A stretch of 21,828 nt of DNA from an uncultured Clostridia bacterium (GTDB lineage: Bacteria > Bacillota > Clostridia > Oscillospirales > Acutalibacteraceae): positions 1 through 21,828 of the forward strand of contig CALEJD010000100.1 in assembly GCA_937898195.1 (NCBI GenBank), written 5' to 3'. A program made the position numbers and the translations under genes. The notes under the pieces are model-generated. The model was given only the letters and a program-made list of their open reading frames with translations. It did not search any database and had not been told where the DNA came from. Positions 7,905 through 15,542 of the stretch are shown piece by piece. Each line of letters starts with the position of its first letter. Position 1 is the stretch's first letter.

Positions 7905-8927
7905 TCATATAATTTCTCCACCACCAAGGACTTCATCGCCATCAAAGATTACAAGTGATTGTCCTTTTGTGATTGCGCGTTGTGGCTCATCAAATTTTAC
8001 GTGTAACAATCCGTCTTCTGTCTGCCAAGCAGTTGCGGGTTGTTCTTTATGACGATAACGAACACGAGCAAGTACACGAATTGGCTCTGTTATTGTTTTT
8101 CCGCTGATTATATTTGCATTTTTAGCGGTTACTTCATCCGTAAATAAATCTTCATTATCACCTAAAATAACGTTATTTGTTTCAGGGTCAATGTTCAGCA
8201 CATAAAGCGGTGTTTTATATGCTATGCCAAGTCCTTTTCGTTGACCGATTGTATAATTTACAATACCTTTATGCTCACCGAACGAAAAGCCTGTTTTGTG
8301 CATAAACTGACCTTTTGGATAAGTCTTATTGTTATAGTTCTTAATAAAACTTACATAATCACCGTCAGGTACAAAGCAGATATCCTGACTATCCTTTTTG
8401 CGTGCAGTTATAAATCCGTTTTCTTCTGCGATTTCACGAATTTGTGATTTTGTGTATTCGCCTAATGGGAACTTAATATGCTTTAACTGGTCTTGTGTGA
8501 GCATATAGAGAAAATAGCTTTGGTCTTTGCTTTCGTCAACGGCTTTTTTCAGTTTATACTCGCCGTTTTCACATACTACTCTTGCATAATGACCTGTTAC
8601 AACAAAATCGGCATCCAATTCGTGCATTTTATCAATCATAGCACCGAATTTAAGTTTACGGTTACACTCAATACAAGGGTTTGGTGTTTTGCCCTGCTCA
8701 TAACATTCAATAAACTTATCAATTACTTGTTTTTTGAACTCTTCTTTAAGTGGAAAAATATAAAAAGGCATACCGAGTTTGTCGGCAACTGCTTTTGCAT
8801 CACTGCAATCCCCTTCGGAATACAGTTGCATTGTAGCACCGACACAGGTATAGCCTTCATTTTTCATAAGTAAAGCAGCGACGGAGCTATCAACTCCGCC
8901 ACTCATTGCAATAACTGCTTTTTTCAT
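7905..8927 (-). CDS. mnmA: tRNA-specific 2-thiouridylase MnmA
   Basis: Thiolates uridine 34 of the tRNAs for Lys, Glu and Gln, using ATP and sulfur passed from a cysteine desulfurase such as IscS at 10481-11659. The PP-loop SGGVDSS is at residues 9-15, TGHYARV at 111-117, the first catalytic cysteine is Cys88 in NPCIECNRKLKFG, and the second is Cys184 in DICFVPDGDY. The pair matches Cys102 and Cys199 of the E. coli enzyme. The C-terminal beta-barrel region is present (about 265-340), ending just short of the usual length of about 360. The ATG lies 3 nt after the nadA stop codon and uses a GGTGAA site inside nadA, so the two genes are translationally linked. Such linkage of sulfur genes fits the block around it. 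Confidence 0.96.
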   Translation of the reverse strand: MKKAVIAMSGGVDSSVAALLMKNEGYTCVGATMQLYSEGDCSDAKAVADKLGMPFYIFPLKEEFKKQVIDKFIECYEQGKTPNPCIECNRKLKFGAMIDKMHELDADFVVTGHYARVVCENGEYKLKKAVDESKDQSYFLYMLTQDQLKHIKFPLGEYTKSQIREIAEENGFITARKKDSQDICFVPDGDYVSFIKNYNNKTYPKGQFMHKTGFSFGEHKGIVNYTIGQRKGLGIAYKTPLYVLNIDPETNNVILGDNEDLFTDEVTAKNANIISGKTITEPIRVLARVRYRHKEQPATAWQTEDGLLHVKFDEPQRAITKGQSLVIFDGDEVLGGGEII

Positions 8928-8930
8928 AAA

Positions 8931-9848
8931 TTATTCACCGAGTTTAATCATCATATCAATGCATTTTTTAGCATCTTTAATGGTCTGCTCGTCCATTATA
9001 ATTTCTTCGCCGCCCTCACCTATCATAGTGTTATAAAGGTCAACGAGAGTTGTAGTTTTCATATTAGGACAAATAAGTTCTTTTGAAAGTGGATAGAATT
9101 TTTTATCTGGACACTCATATTGAAGTGACTCTGCAATACTGATTTCTGTGCCGATAATAAATTCTTTCGCATCGCTCTTGCGAGCAAAATCCATAATTCC
9201 CGATGTTGAGCCGATATAATCAGCTTCTGCCACTACTTCAGGTCTGCATTCAGGGTGCACAAGGAAAAGTGCATTTGGATGCAAATCTTTTGCATTATCT
9301 ACATCTTTTTTGCTCATTCGTGCGTGAATTGGGCAACCGCCTTGCAAGAGTTTGAACTCTTTTTCGGGTACTTGTTCAGCAACAAACGCACCAAGATTAC
9401 AGTCAGGAATGAAAAGGATTTTATCATTCTCAATTTTCTTGACAATCTTCACTGCTGATGATGAAGTTACGCAAACATCACAAACTGTTTTAAGGTCAGA
9501 TGTTGTATTGATATAAGCCACAACGGTATAATCTGGATACTGTTTTTTCACTTGTGAAATCAGTTCTTTATCCATCTGCTCTGCCATTGGGCAACCAGCA
9601 ATTGGACTTGCAATATAAACTGTTTTTTCAGGTGAGAGAATTTTTACGGTTTCAGCCATAAAACGAACTCCACACATAATTACAGTTTTCTGCGGTGCTT
9701 TTTCAGCAAGTACGCTTAACTGAAAACTATCCCCTGTGAAATCAGCAATTTCTTGGATTTCACGGGCTACGTAACTGTGAGCCAATATACAAATATCTTT
9801 TTCTTTTTTAAGTTGCAAGATTTTGTCTTGCATTTCTCTTACTGTCAT
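8931..9848 (-). CDS. nadA: Quinolinate synthase NadA
   Basis: Condenses iminoaspartate with dihydroxyacetone phosphate to quinolinate, the second step of NAD synthesis from aspartate. It needs a 4Fe-4S cluster with one non-cysteine-bound iron. The three expected ligands are Cys59 in MCGVRFMAETVK, Cys201 in VHPECRPEV and Cys260 in LICPNMKTTTL; the substrate motif AHSYVARE is at 23-30. Length (305 aa) is that of the compact NadA form found in many anaerobes. Start ATG at 9846-9848 with AAGGAAG (9855-9861) 6 nt upstream. nadB and nadC are not beside it. Its position between iscU and mnmA places it within a sulfur and Fe-S block; the NAD pathway also appears at nadE (17356-18093). Confidence 0.96.
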   Translation of the reverse strand: MTVREMQDKILQLKKEKDICILAHSYVAREIQEIADFTGDSFQLSVLAEKAPQKTVIMCGVRFMAETVKILSPEKTVYIASPIAGCPMAEQMDKELISQVKKQYPDYTVVAYINTTSDLKTVCDVCVTSSSAVKIVKKIENDKILFIPDCNLGAFVAEQVPEKEFKLLQGGCPIHARMSKKDVDNAKDLHPNALFLVHPECRPEVVAEADYIGSTSGIMDFARKSDAKEFIIGTEISIAESLQYECPDKKFYPLSKELICPNMKTTTLVDLYNTMIGEGGEEIIMDEQTIKDAKKCIDMMIKLGE

Positions 9849-9879
9849 TTTAATCTTCCTTTATAAAGATTATATTAAC

Positions 9880-9948
9880 GGGTCGTCGGAAACCCCTCAG
9901 TCTCGCTAACGCTCGACAGCTCCCCTTTCAAGGGAGCCAAGCCGACCC
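9880..9948. repeat. Dispersed palindromic intergenic element
   Basis: A 69-bp GC-richer island bounded by inverted GGGTCG (9880-9885) and CGACCC (9943-9948). It holds an internal hairpin of GCTCCC (9919-9924) with GGGAGC (9932-9937). The CCCCTCAG and GCTCCCCTTTCAAGGGAGCC phrases look like a small repeat that I recall as abundant in gut Firmicutes intergenic DNA. A candidate TATAAT for nadA (9869-9874, minus) lies just outside its left end. Confidence 0.6.
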
Positions 9949-9986
9949 TTACAAATACTAAAATTGATTTATTTTTTCGCAAGACA

Positions 9987-10047
9987 ATGTGGTTGAGGCG
10001 AAGCTGTATCAGGTATACCGCGAGCCGACAGCCACGCAGTATTGCGG
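9987..10047. repeat. Second dispersed structured repeat downstream of iscU
   Basis: A nested set of inverted segments: GTGG...CCAC outside, CTGT...ACAG inside, and the self-complementary GGTATACC at the centre (10012-10019). Base composition differs sharply from the surroundings. No coding signal and no T-run, so it is not a simple terminator. With the element at 9880 it fills the 213-bp gap between iscU and nadA. Confidence 0.5.
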
Positions 10048-10061
10048 AAAAAGAAACAATT

Positions 10062-10481
10062 TTAATGATGATGGTCTTCGTCGAACTTAAATTCGTCTGC
10101 GTTGTATTCAATACCGTTTTTATCGTAGTAATCTTTAACTGCTGCTTTGATTGCCTGCTCTGCAAGAACTGAACAGTGAATTTTAACTGCAGGAAGTCCG
10201 TCAAGTGCCTCAACAACTGCTTTGTTTGTGAGCTTGAGTGCTTCACTTAAAGGCTGACCTTTAATCATATCAGTTGCGATTGAACTTGTTGCGATTGCTG
10301 ATGCACAACCATAAGTATTGAATTTTACGTCTGTGATAATATCATTCTCAATTTTGAGATACATTTTCATAATATCGCCACATTTTGCGTTACCAACTTC
10401 ACCCACGCCGTCAGCGTCGTCAAGTTTACCTACATTATGTGGATTTGTAAAATGTTCCATTACTTTTTCTGAATATTCCAT
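10062..10481 (-). CDS. iscU: Fe-S cluster scaffold protein IscU/NifU-N type
   Basis: A scaffold on which Fe-S clusters are assembled from sulfur supplied by the desulfurase encoded just upstream. The three invariant ligand cysteines are Cys34 (AKCGD, with Asp36), Cys59 (YGCASAIATSS) and Cys103 (IHCSVLAEQA). Length (139 aa) is slightly over the usual core because of an acidic and histidine tail, FKFDEDHHH, at the C-terminus. The ATG at 10479-10481 overlaps the iscS stop codon by one base (TAATG), a classic coupling arrangement, and gives the family start MEYSEKVMEHF; an in-frame ATG 33 nt upstream lies inside iscS and is rejected. The lack of SufU-type insertions and the pairing with an IscS-like desulfurase support the IscU/NifU name over SufU. 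Confidence 0.94.
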   Translation of the reverse strand: MEYSEKVMEHFTNPHNVGKLDDADGVGEVGNAKCGDIMKMYLKIENDIITDVKFNTYGCASAIATSSIATDMIKGQPLSEALKLTNKAVVEALDGLPAVKIHCSVLAEQAIKAAVKDYYDKNGIEYNADEFKFDEDHHH

Positions 10482-11659
10482 TATTTTGTTCTCTCTTTCT
10501 GTATTTTTTCCCAAAGTGGTGACATATCACGAAGACGGTCAATAATTGGGGGTAATTTTTCTAAAATATAATCCATTTCTTCAGGTGTATTGTCTTCACA
10601 AAGACTTAAACGAAGTGAACCATGTGCAACTTCGTGTGGAAGTCCGATTGACAAAAGCACGTGGCTTGGGTCAAGTGAGCCTGAAGTACAAGCTGAACCT
10701 GAAGAAGCACTGATTCCCATTAAATCAAGGTAAAGGAGAAGAGATTCACCCTCAACACCTTCAAAGCAAGCACTGACATTGCCTGGTAATCTGTGTTCAC
10801 GGTCACCATTTATACGGCTACGCTCGATTTTAAGAATTCCCTCTATGAGTTGTTCTCTCATTGCCACAAGTTTTTTTGTGTTTTCTTCCATATTGTCGCA
10901 AGCATCTTTAAGGGCTGTTGCCATACCTACGATTGATGGTACATTTTCAGTTCCAGCACGGCGATTTCTCTCTTGTGCGCCACCTTCTATAAGATTTGGA
11001 AGACGAATACCTTTTTTGCAGTAAAGTCCGCCAACGCCTTTTGGTCCGTGGAATTTATGTCCTGAAAACGACATCATATCAATATTATCCGCTTTCACAT
11101 CAACTGGCACATGACCAACTGCCTGAACTGCGTCTGTGTGGAACAAAACACCTTTTTCACGGCAAACTGCACCAATTTCACGGATTGGCTGAACTGTGCC
11201 GATTTCGTTATTTGCATACATAATTGTAACGAGTGCTGTATCATCTTTAATTGCATTCTTAACATCTTCTGGCTTTACAAGTCCGTTTTCGTAAACGTCA
11301 AGAAGTGTGATTTCAAAGCCTTCTTTTTCGAGTGCATTCAATGTGTGAAGAACTGCGTGATGTTCAAACTTTGAACTGATAATATGTTTCTTGCCTTTTT
11401 TTGCCATTAAATAAGCTGCGCCTTTGATTGCCCAGTTATCACTTTCACTACCACCTGATGAGAAATAAACATCATTAGGGTCTGCGTTAATACACTCTGC
11501 AATAGTGTTTCGTGCATCTCTCACTGCGTGGAATGCATCTTGTCCTACACTATGCAAACTTGATGGATTGCCATAGATTTCTTCGAAGCATGGCATCATT
11601 GCATCAAGTGCTTTTTTTGATATTTTTGTTGTTGCAGCGTTATCTGCATAAACTCTCAT
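10481..11659 (-). CDS. iscS: Cysteine desulfurase (IscS/NifS class)
   Basis: A PLP enzyme that converts cysteine to alanine and carries the sulfur as a persulfide for IscU and for tRNA thiolation. PLP lysine Lys202 lies in SFSGHKFHGPKG, and the persulfide cysteine Cys324 in ASSGSACTSGS on the mobile loop, the class I pattern. KFEHHAVL at about 97-104 supplies the catalytic histidine. Length (392 aa) is normal. The ATG at 11657-11659 has only a weak GAG upstream, but the start DNAATTKIS region fits the family. It has its own promoter (11709-11738) and is followed with a 1-base overlap by iscU. metH lies just upstream on the same strand but is separated by 101 bp containing that promoter. Confidence 0.95.
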   Translation of the reverse strand: MRVYADNAATTKISKKALDAMMPCFEEIYGNPSSLHSVGQDAFHAVRDARNTIAECINADPNDVYFSSGGSESDNWAIKGAAYLMAKKGKKHIISSKFEHHAVLHTLNALEKEGFEITLLDVYENGLVKPEDVKNAIKDDTALVTIMYANNEIGTVQPIREIGAVCREKGVLFHTDAVQAVGHVPVDVKADNIDMMSFSGHKFHGPKGVGGLYCKKGIRLPNLIEGGAQERNRRAGTENVPSIVGMATALKDACDNMEENTKKLVAMREQLIEGILKIERSRINGDREHRLPGNVSACFEGVEGESLLLYLDLMGISASSGSACTSGSLDPSHVLLSIGLPHEVAHGSLRLSLCEDNTPEEMDYILEKLPPIIDRLRDMSPLWEKIQKERTK

Positions 11660-11708
11660 ATTTTCAACTCATTTCTATTTCATAGTAAGTTACTGTGAAT
11701 TCATTTAT

Positions 11709-11738
11709 ATGATACTACATATTGTAATATTTTGTCAA
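11709..11738 (-). promoter_or_regulatory. iscS-iscU promoter with putative Rrf2 box
   Basis: A perfect TTGACA -35 (11733-11738), an 18-nt spacer and TATCAT -10 (11709-11714) on minus. The plus-strand string ATACTACA (11712-11719) overlaps the -10 and begins a dyad, ATACTAC-N5-GTAATAT (11712-11730). The same ATACTACA sits at the identical offset in the promoter of the Rrf2 gene (15168-15196). Confidence 0.7.
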
Positions 11739-11760
11739 TTATAACAATGTACAAATAGCA

Positions 11761-14118
11761 CTATTTCAGAAAGAATTTTTCAGCAATTCTAACAGACGCC
11801 ATTGCATCTTTACCGTAAAAATCTGCGCCGATTGTTTTTGCATATTCTTCTGTTAAAACTGCGCCACCGACCATAACTGCTATTTGTGGATTTTTATCTT
11901 TAAGAAGACGGATTGTTTTCTCCATTGATGGCACTGTTGTTGTCATTAAAGCAGAGAGACCTACTAATTTAATATTCTCTTTTTCTGCTCTTTCAACTAT
12001 AGCTTCAGGAGTTATATCTTTGCCCATATCAATTACTGAAAATCCGTAATTTTGGAGCAATACTTTAACAATATTTTTACCGATATCGTGAATATCGCCT
12101 TCAACTGTTGCTATGAGTATTCTGCCCTTTTCTTCTGTTTTCTCGCCACTATTAGTAATGTATTCTTTTATAATTTCAAAACTTGCACCAGCAGTTTCGG
12201 CACTCATTAATAGTGATGGCAAGAATATTGTATTTTCTTCGAAACCTTTGCCGACTTCATTTAATGCTGGAACTAAAATACCATCAATTATTTCGATTGG
12301 TGTTTTAGTTTGAAGCTCGAGTTTTGTTTGCTCTTTTGCTTGGGATTTGAGTCCTTTGACAACTGCTGTTTTAAGGTCAACATCAGTTGTTTTGATTTCT
12401 GCTTTTGTGTCAGTAACATTTGCGATATACTGTTCAAAATTTTCGTCTAAACCATTTAAAGCGTTGAATGAATAATATGCATTCATCATTGCTTCACTTT
12501 TAGGATTGATAATTCCTGCACTCAGTCCCTGCCCCATTGCAAGAGTGAAGAATGTTGAGTTTAAAAGTTCACGATTAGGAAGTCCAAAAGACACATTTGA
12601 AACACCAAGAACTGTTTTAACGCCTAAATCATTTGTCAGTTTTTCAATGCACTCCAAAGTGATTTTTGCGTTATCTTTATTTGTGCTGACAGTCATACAA
12701 AGTGGGTCAAACACTAGGTTTTCTTTTGTAATTCCGTATTCTTCAGCCTTATTGATAATTCTCTTTGCAATTTCCATTCGACCGTCAACTGTTTCGGGGA
12801 TTCCGTTTTCGTCAAGAGTTAAGCAAACAAGCACTCCACCATATTTTTTAACAAGTGGGAACACTTCATCTATTACTTTTTCTTTACCGTTAACGGAATT
12901 AACCATTGCTTTGCCATTATAGATGCGAAGTGCTTTTTCCATTGCGACTATGTCAGAAGTGTCAATCTGCAAAGGAGTATTCAAGATACTTTGAAGTCCT
13001 AAAACGGCATTTTGCATCATAGTAGGCTCGTCAATTTCGGGGAGTCCCACATTAACATCAAGAATGTCTGCGCCAGCATCTGCTTGGGTTACTCCCTCAC
13101 GATAGATATAATCCATATCATTGTTGCGCAGTGCCTCTTTGAGCATCTTTTTACCTGTTGGGTTGATTCTTTCGCCGATAATTATTGGTTTATCCCCAAA
13201 GATTACTGTTTTTGAGTATGATGTAACAGCAGTAATATGCTTTTTACTAATTTTCTCGATTTGCTCATTTTTGCAAAGGTCAATCATTGCTTTTATATGG
13301 TCGGGAGTTGTACCACAACAACCACCCAATGCACAAGCGCCATTTTTAAGGATTTGGAGTTGTTTTTGTGCAAACTCTTCGGTAGTTACATTGTAGGTTG
13401 TAACGCCGTTTATACTTACAGGGAGTCCTGCATTGGGTTGGACAAAAATTGGTGTGCTTGAATACTTTGTCATTTCTTTAAGAAGTGTAAGCATTTGGTC
13501 AGGACCAAGCCCACAATTCATACCGATACCGTCAACACCAAGTCCCTCAAGAGTGATAACTGCAGTCTTTATGTCTGCACCGGTTAAGAGTATGCCCTTT
13601 TCATCAAAAATCATTGACACAAGCACGGGCAAATCTGTGTTTTCTTTTGCAGCTAAAACTGCAGATTTAATTTCGTATAAATCCCCCATTGTTTCAATAA
13701 GGATTAAATCTGCACCTGCGTTTTTGCCTGCTATTACTTGTTCTTTATAAAGGTCGTATGCAGTTTCAAATTCTAAATCACCATATGGCTTTAAGAGTTT
13801 GCCAAGTGGACCAATATCAAGAGCAACATAGGCTTGTTTGCCACTTTCTTTAATCGTATTTTTTGCAATTTCAACGGCTTTTGTGATAATCTCATTCACA
13901 TTTTTGAATTTAAGTGAATTTGCGCCGAATGTATTAGTTGAGATTATGTTACACCCTGCATCTAAATATGACTTATGCACTCTTGCCACAATTTCGGGAG
14001 AGTGAATGTTTAAGTTTTCGGGTAACTCGCCTTTTTGAAGTCCATTTTTCTGGAGTTCAGTACCCATTGCGCCGTCAAAAAACAATATTGAATTGTTAAA
14101 CTGTTCTTTAAAATTCAT
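11761..14118 (-). CDS. metH: Cobalamin-dependent methionine synthase without activation domain
   Basis: Transfers a methyl group from methyltetrahydrofolate to homocysteine through methylcobalamin. Four modules are visible in 785 residues. The homocysteine-binding barrel (about 1-290) has zinc ligands Cys202 (MNCGLGP) and Cys267/Cys268 (GGCCGTTPDH). The pterin-binding barrel (about 308-570) has IIGERINPTG and VLGVSNVSFGLPNR. The cobalamin cap helices (about 575-660) include LLMSAETAG. The Rossmann-like B12 domain has DIHDIG (675-680), whose His677 is the cobalt ligand, and MVGGAV (749-754). The C-terminal SAM-dependent activation domain of the ~1200-residue E. coli enzyme is absent; its job is probably done by the separate protein encoded 3 nt upstream. 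Start ATG at 14116-14118 lies just after that gene's stop. Confidence 0.95.
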   Translation of the reverse strand: MNFKEQFNNSILFFDGAMGTELQKNGLQKGELPENLNIHSPEIVARVHKSYLDAGCNIISTNTFGANSLKFKNVNEIITKAVEIAKNTIKESGKQAYVALDIGPLGKLLKPYGDLEFETAYDLYKEQVIAGKNAGADLILIETMGDLYEIKSAVLAAKENTDLPVLVSMIFDEKGILLTGADIKTAVITLEGLGVDGIGMNCGLGPDQMLTLLKEMTKYSSTPIFVQPNAGLPVSINGVTTYNVTTEEFAQKQLQILKNGACALGGCCGTTPDHIKAMIDLCKNEQIEKISKKHITAVTSYSKTVIFGDKPIIIGERINPTGKKMLKEALRNNDMDYIYREGVTQADAGADILDVNVGLPEIDEPTMMQNAVLGLQSILNTPLQIDTSDIVAMEKALRIYNGKAMVNSVNGKEKVIDEVFPLVKKYGGVLVCLTLDENGIPETVDGRMEIAKRIINKAEEYGITKENLVFDPLCMTVSTNKDNAKITLECIEKLTNDLGVKTVLGVSNVSFGLPNRELLNSTFFTLAMGQGLSAGIINPKSEAMMNAYYSFNALNGLDENFEQYIANVTDTKAEIKTTDVDLKTAVVKGLKSQAKEQTKLELQTKTPIEIIDGILVPALNEVGKGFEENTIFLPSLLMSAETAGASFEIIKEYITNSGEKTEEKGRILIATVEGDIHDIGKNIVKVLLQNYGFSVIDMGKDITPEAIVERAEKENIKLVGLSALMTTTVPSMEKTIRLLKDKNPQIAVMVGGAVLTEEYAKTIGADFYGKDAMASVRIAEKFFLK

Positions 14119-14120
14119 AT

Positions 14121-14699
14121 TTATCTTTCCTTTGTTACGCCAATAAATGCAGTAACAGTTTTTGTGGGAGTCATTAAGAAACTTTCTGACAAGCTTACTC
14201 CCATTTGTTTTGTCATTGGTAAAAGTTTGAAGAAATCTGCTTGGGATGAAATATCAAGTCCGCCATAGCCTGGACTGAAACGATATTTATGGTCTCCTTT
14301 TATAGTGCTTTTAAGTTCTTCGCAAGCAATATCGCAAAGATTTTCAACAAGGGACGCGCCCACACAATGAATAATACTTGTCATTGCGGCATCAGTTATT
14401 GAATATTTACGGACTAACGTATCAGCACCAACGCCGATAGTTGCACCAAACAGAATAATGCTTGTTGAATCTTTTAAGTGGTTTAAAAGTTTTGCACTCT
14501 TAAATTCAATTCCATCAATGATTATTCCGTCAGTTGTTCTTGTAAAATCATATTCTTTGTAGATATATTTAGGTGTAATCACTTTGCAAAGTTCGTTATA
14601 TGCCACTTCACAGAGCTCACATATTGAGTCACTTGGCTTTGCACCGTGCTTATAGCCCATATATCTTGCAGTTTCGTGTAAATCGTATTTTAACAACAT
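14121..14699 (-). CDS. Methionine synthase activation-domain protein (separate reactivation subunit)
   Basis: A 192-residue protein matching the stand-alone form of the SAM-binding activation domain of MetH, which re-methylates cob(II)alamin when it is accidentally oxidised. The core motif RFSPGYGGLDIS (140-151) is the counterpart of RPAPGYP in full-length MetH, and the closing segment MGVSLSESFLMTPTKTVTAFIGV (167-189) matches the end of that domain. In Clostridia the domain is often split off in this way. Its ATG lies within the last codons of the Rrf2 gene (10-nt overlap, GGATGTTGTTAA) and metH follows 2 nt after its stop, so the three genes must be co-translated. The adjacency is itself strong support for the function. 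Confidence 0.88.
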   Translation of the reverse strand: MLLKYDLHETARYMGYKHGAKPSDSICELCEVAYNELCKVITPKYIYKEYDFTRTTDGIIIDGIEFKSAKLLNHLKDSTSIILFGATIGVGADTLVRKYSITDAAMTSIIHCVGASLVENLCDIACEELKSTIKGDHKYRFSPGYGGLDISSQADFFKLLPMTKQMGVSLSESFLMTPTKTVTAFIGVTKER

Positions 14700-15124
14700 C
14701 CGCAGTTACCTTTTTCTTTCTGCTTGTCCAGGAGATATTGCAATGTGATTGAGTCAACCACCTTATTAACTGCATCAAGTACGCATTGCCAGATTTCTAG
14801 GGTTACACAGTCCATACAGTTTTCGCAAGGGTTATCGTCAGTTTCAAGGCAATAAACAGGGGCTAAGCTACCTTCTGTAACACGAAGAATTTCACCTACT
14901 GTATATTCAACTGGTTCACGAGTAAGTTTATAGCCACCCTGTGCACCGCGAGTGCTTTCAACAAGGTTTTCTTTTGAGAGCATTTTGATAATCTGTTCAA
15001 GATATTTTTCGCTGATATTTTGTCTTGTTGCAATAGATTTTATTGAGATATAACCATCTTCTTTATGGATTGCAAGGTCTGTCATAAGACGAAGTGCATA
15101 TCTGCCTTTTGTTGAGATTTTCAT
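14690..15124 (-). CDS. Rrf2-family regulator with IscR-like cysteine cluster
   Basis: A 144-residue winged-helix regulator. The start MKISTKGRYALRLMTDLA is the hallmark of the Rrf2 family, the recognition helix region is NISEKYLEQIIKMLSKENLV (36-55), and the wing is RGAQGGYKL (59-67). The sensory loop has Cys92, Cys100, Cys103 and Cys106, comparable to but spaced differently from the three ligands of IscR (Cys92, 98, 104), so it may bind a Fe-S cluster; CymR is the alternative sub-family. It also ends unusually in CGCC. The last codons overlap the next gene by 10 nt, making it the first gene of the metH operon. It has a good promoter (15168-15196) and AAGGGTG before the ATG. Target genes are inferred, not shown. 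Confidence 0.92.
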   Translation of the reverse strand: MKISTKGRYALRLMTDLAIHKEDGYISIKSIATRQNISEKYLEQIIKMLSKENLVESTRGAQGGYKLTREPVEYTVGEILRVTEGSLAPVYCLETDDNPCENCMDCVTLEIWQCVLDAVNKVVDSITLQYLLDKQKEKGNCGCC

Positions 15125-15167
15125 AATATCTACACCCTTTTAGAGTATTATTTTTCTTTACTGAAAT

Positions 15168-15196
15168 AATATACTACAAAATTACTAGGAATTCAA
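15168..15196 (-). promoter_or_regulatory. Promoter of the rrf2-metH operon
   Basis: TTGAAT (15191-15196), a 17-nt spacer and TATATT (15168-15173) on minus. ATACTACA (15171-15178, plus strand) overlaps the -10 exactly as in the iscS promoter, which suggests autoregulation and common control by the Rrf2 protein. Confidence 0.75.
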
Positions 15197-15234
15197 GAGT
15201 TAATTCATATAATTTTGGTGGGAATTGGGATTTA

Positions 15235-15260
15235 AATGCAAAATGCAGAGTGCAGAGTGT
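15235..15260. repeat. Short tandem repeat (ATGCAAA / TGCAGAG units)
   Basis: Roughly three and a half 7-8-bp units: ATGCAAA, ATGCAGAG, TGCAGAG, TG. It lies in the 418-bp gene-free stretch 15125-15542, between the rrf2 promoter and the MITE-like element. Confidence 0.5.
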
Positions 15261-15302
15261 CGGAACTGCGTTGCGATTATAGACGTTACTAATTTTGTGT
15301 AT

Positions 15303-15442
15303 TGTAGGGGCGATTCACGAATCGCCCGTTATAGTTTAATCGTACACTTTGGAACGGGTTATAGTCTCGCCTACCGGCTCGGTCGGTGCTTCTGCTTCGC
15401 AGAGGTGTCCACCGGACACCCGCACCGTGAATGACCCCTACA
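15303..15442. mobile_element. MITE-like element, 140 bp, with TGTAGGGG terminal inverted repeats
   Basis: TGTAGGGG at 15303-15310 is matched by CCCCTACA at 15435-15442. Inside are the 20-bp palindrome at 15308-15327 (same family as 7244 and 16862), a small ACCG-GCT-CGGT hairpin (15373-15383), and a perfect three-way junction. In the junction CGGTGC (15384-15389) pairs with GCACCG (15422-15427) and encloses TCTGC/GCAGA (15391-15403) and GGTGTCC/GGACACC (15404-15420). No convincing ORF. Non-autonomous mobility is an inference from the terminal repeats; no target duplication was identified. Confidence 0.6.
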
Positions 15443-15510
15443 TAGTTTGTTGGTCGATTTTAACGAGATATAAGAATTAAAAGAGTTCGATAGATTCAAT
15501 TTTGCATGGC

Positions 15511-15540
15511 AAAGAAAAAGCGTGGCCTTTGGCCACGCTT
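15511..15540 (-). terminator. Intrinsic terminator of the MerR-type gene
   Basis: A perfect 10-bp stem, AAGCGTGGCC (15518-15527) with GGCCACGCTT (15531-15540), loop of 3, followed on minus by TTTCTTT. It begins 2 nt after the gene end. Confidence 0.93.
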
Positions 15541-15542
15541 GG

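Noticed and set aside
9875..10246. 123-residue minus-strand frame overlapping the iscU 3' end
   Set aside because: Low-complexity translation in the wrong frame of iscU and of the two repeats; no start signal.
15125..15225. Cobalamin, SAM or T-box riboswitch ahead of the methionine synthase operon
   Set aside because: The leader between the -10 and the Rrf2 start is only about 40 nt, too short for any of these.
15225..15434. 69-residue plus-strand frame in the intergenic region
   Set aside because: Translates the tandem repeat and the MITE-like element; no ribosome binding site.
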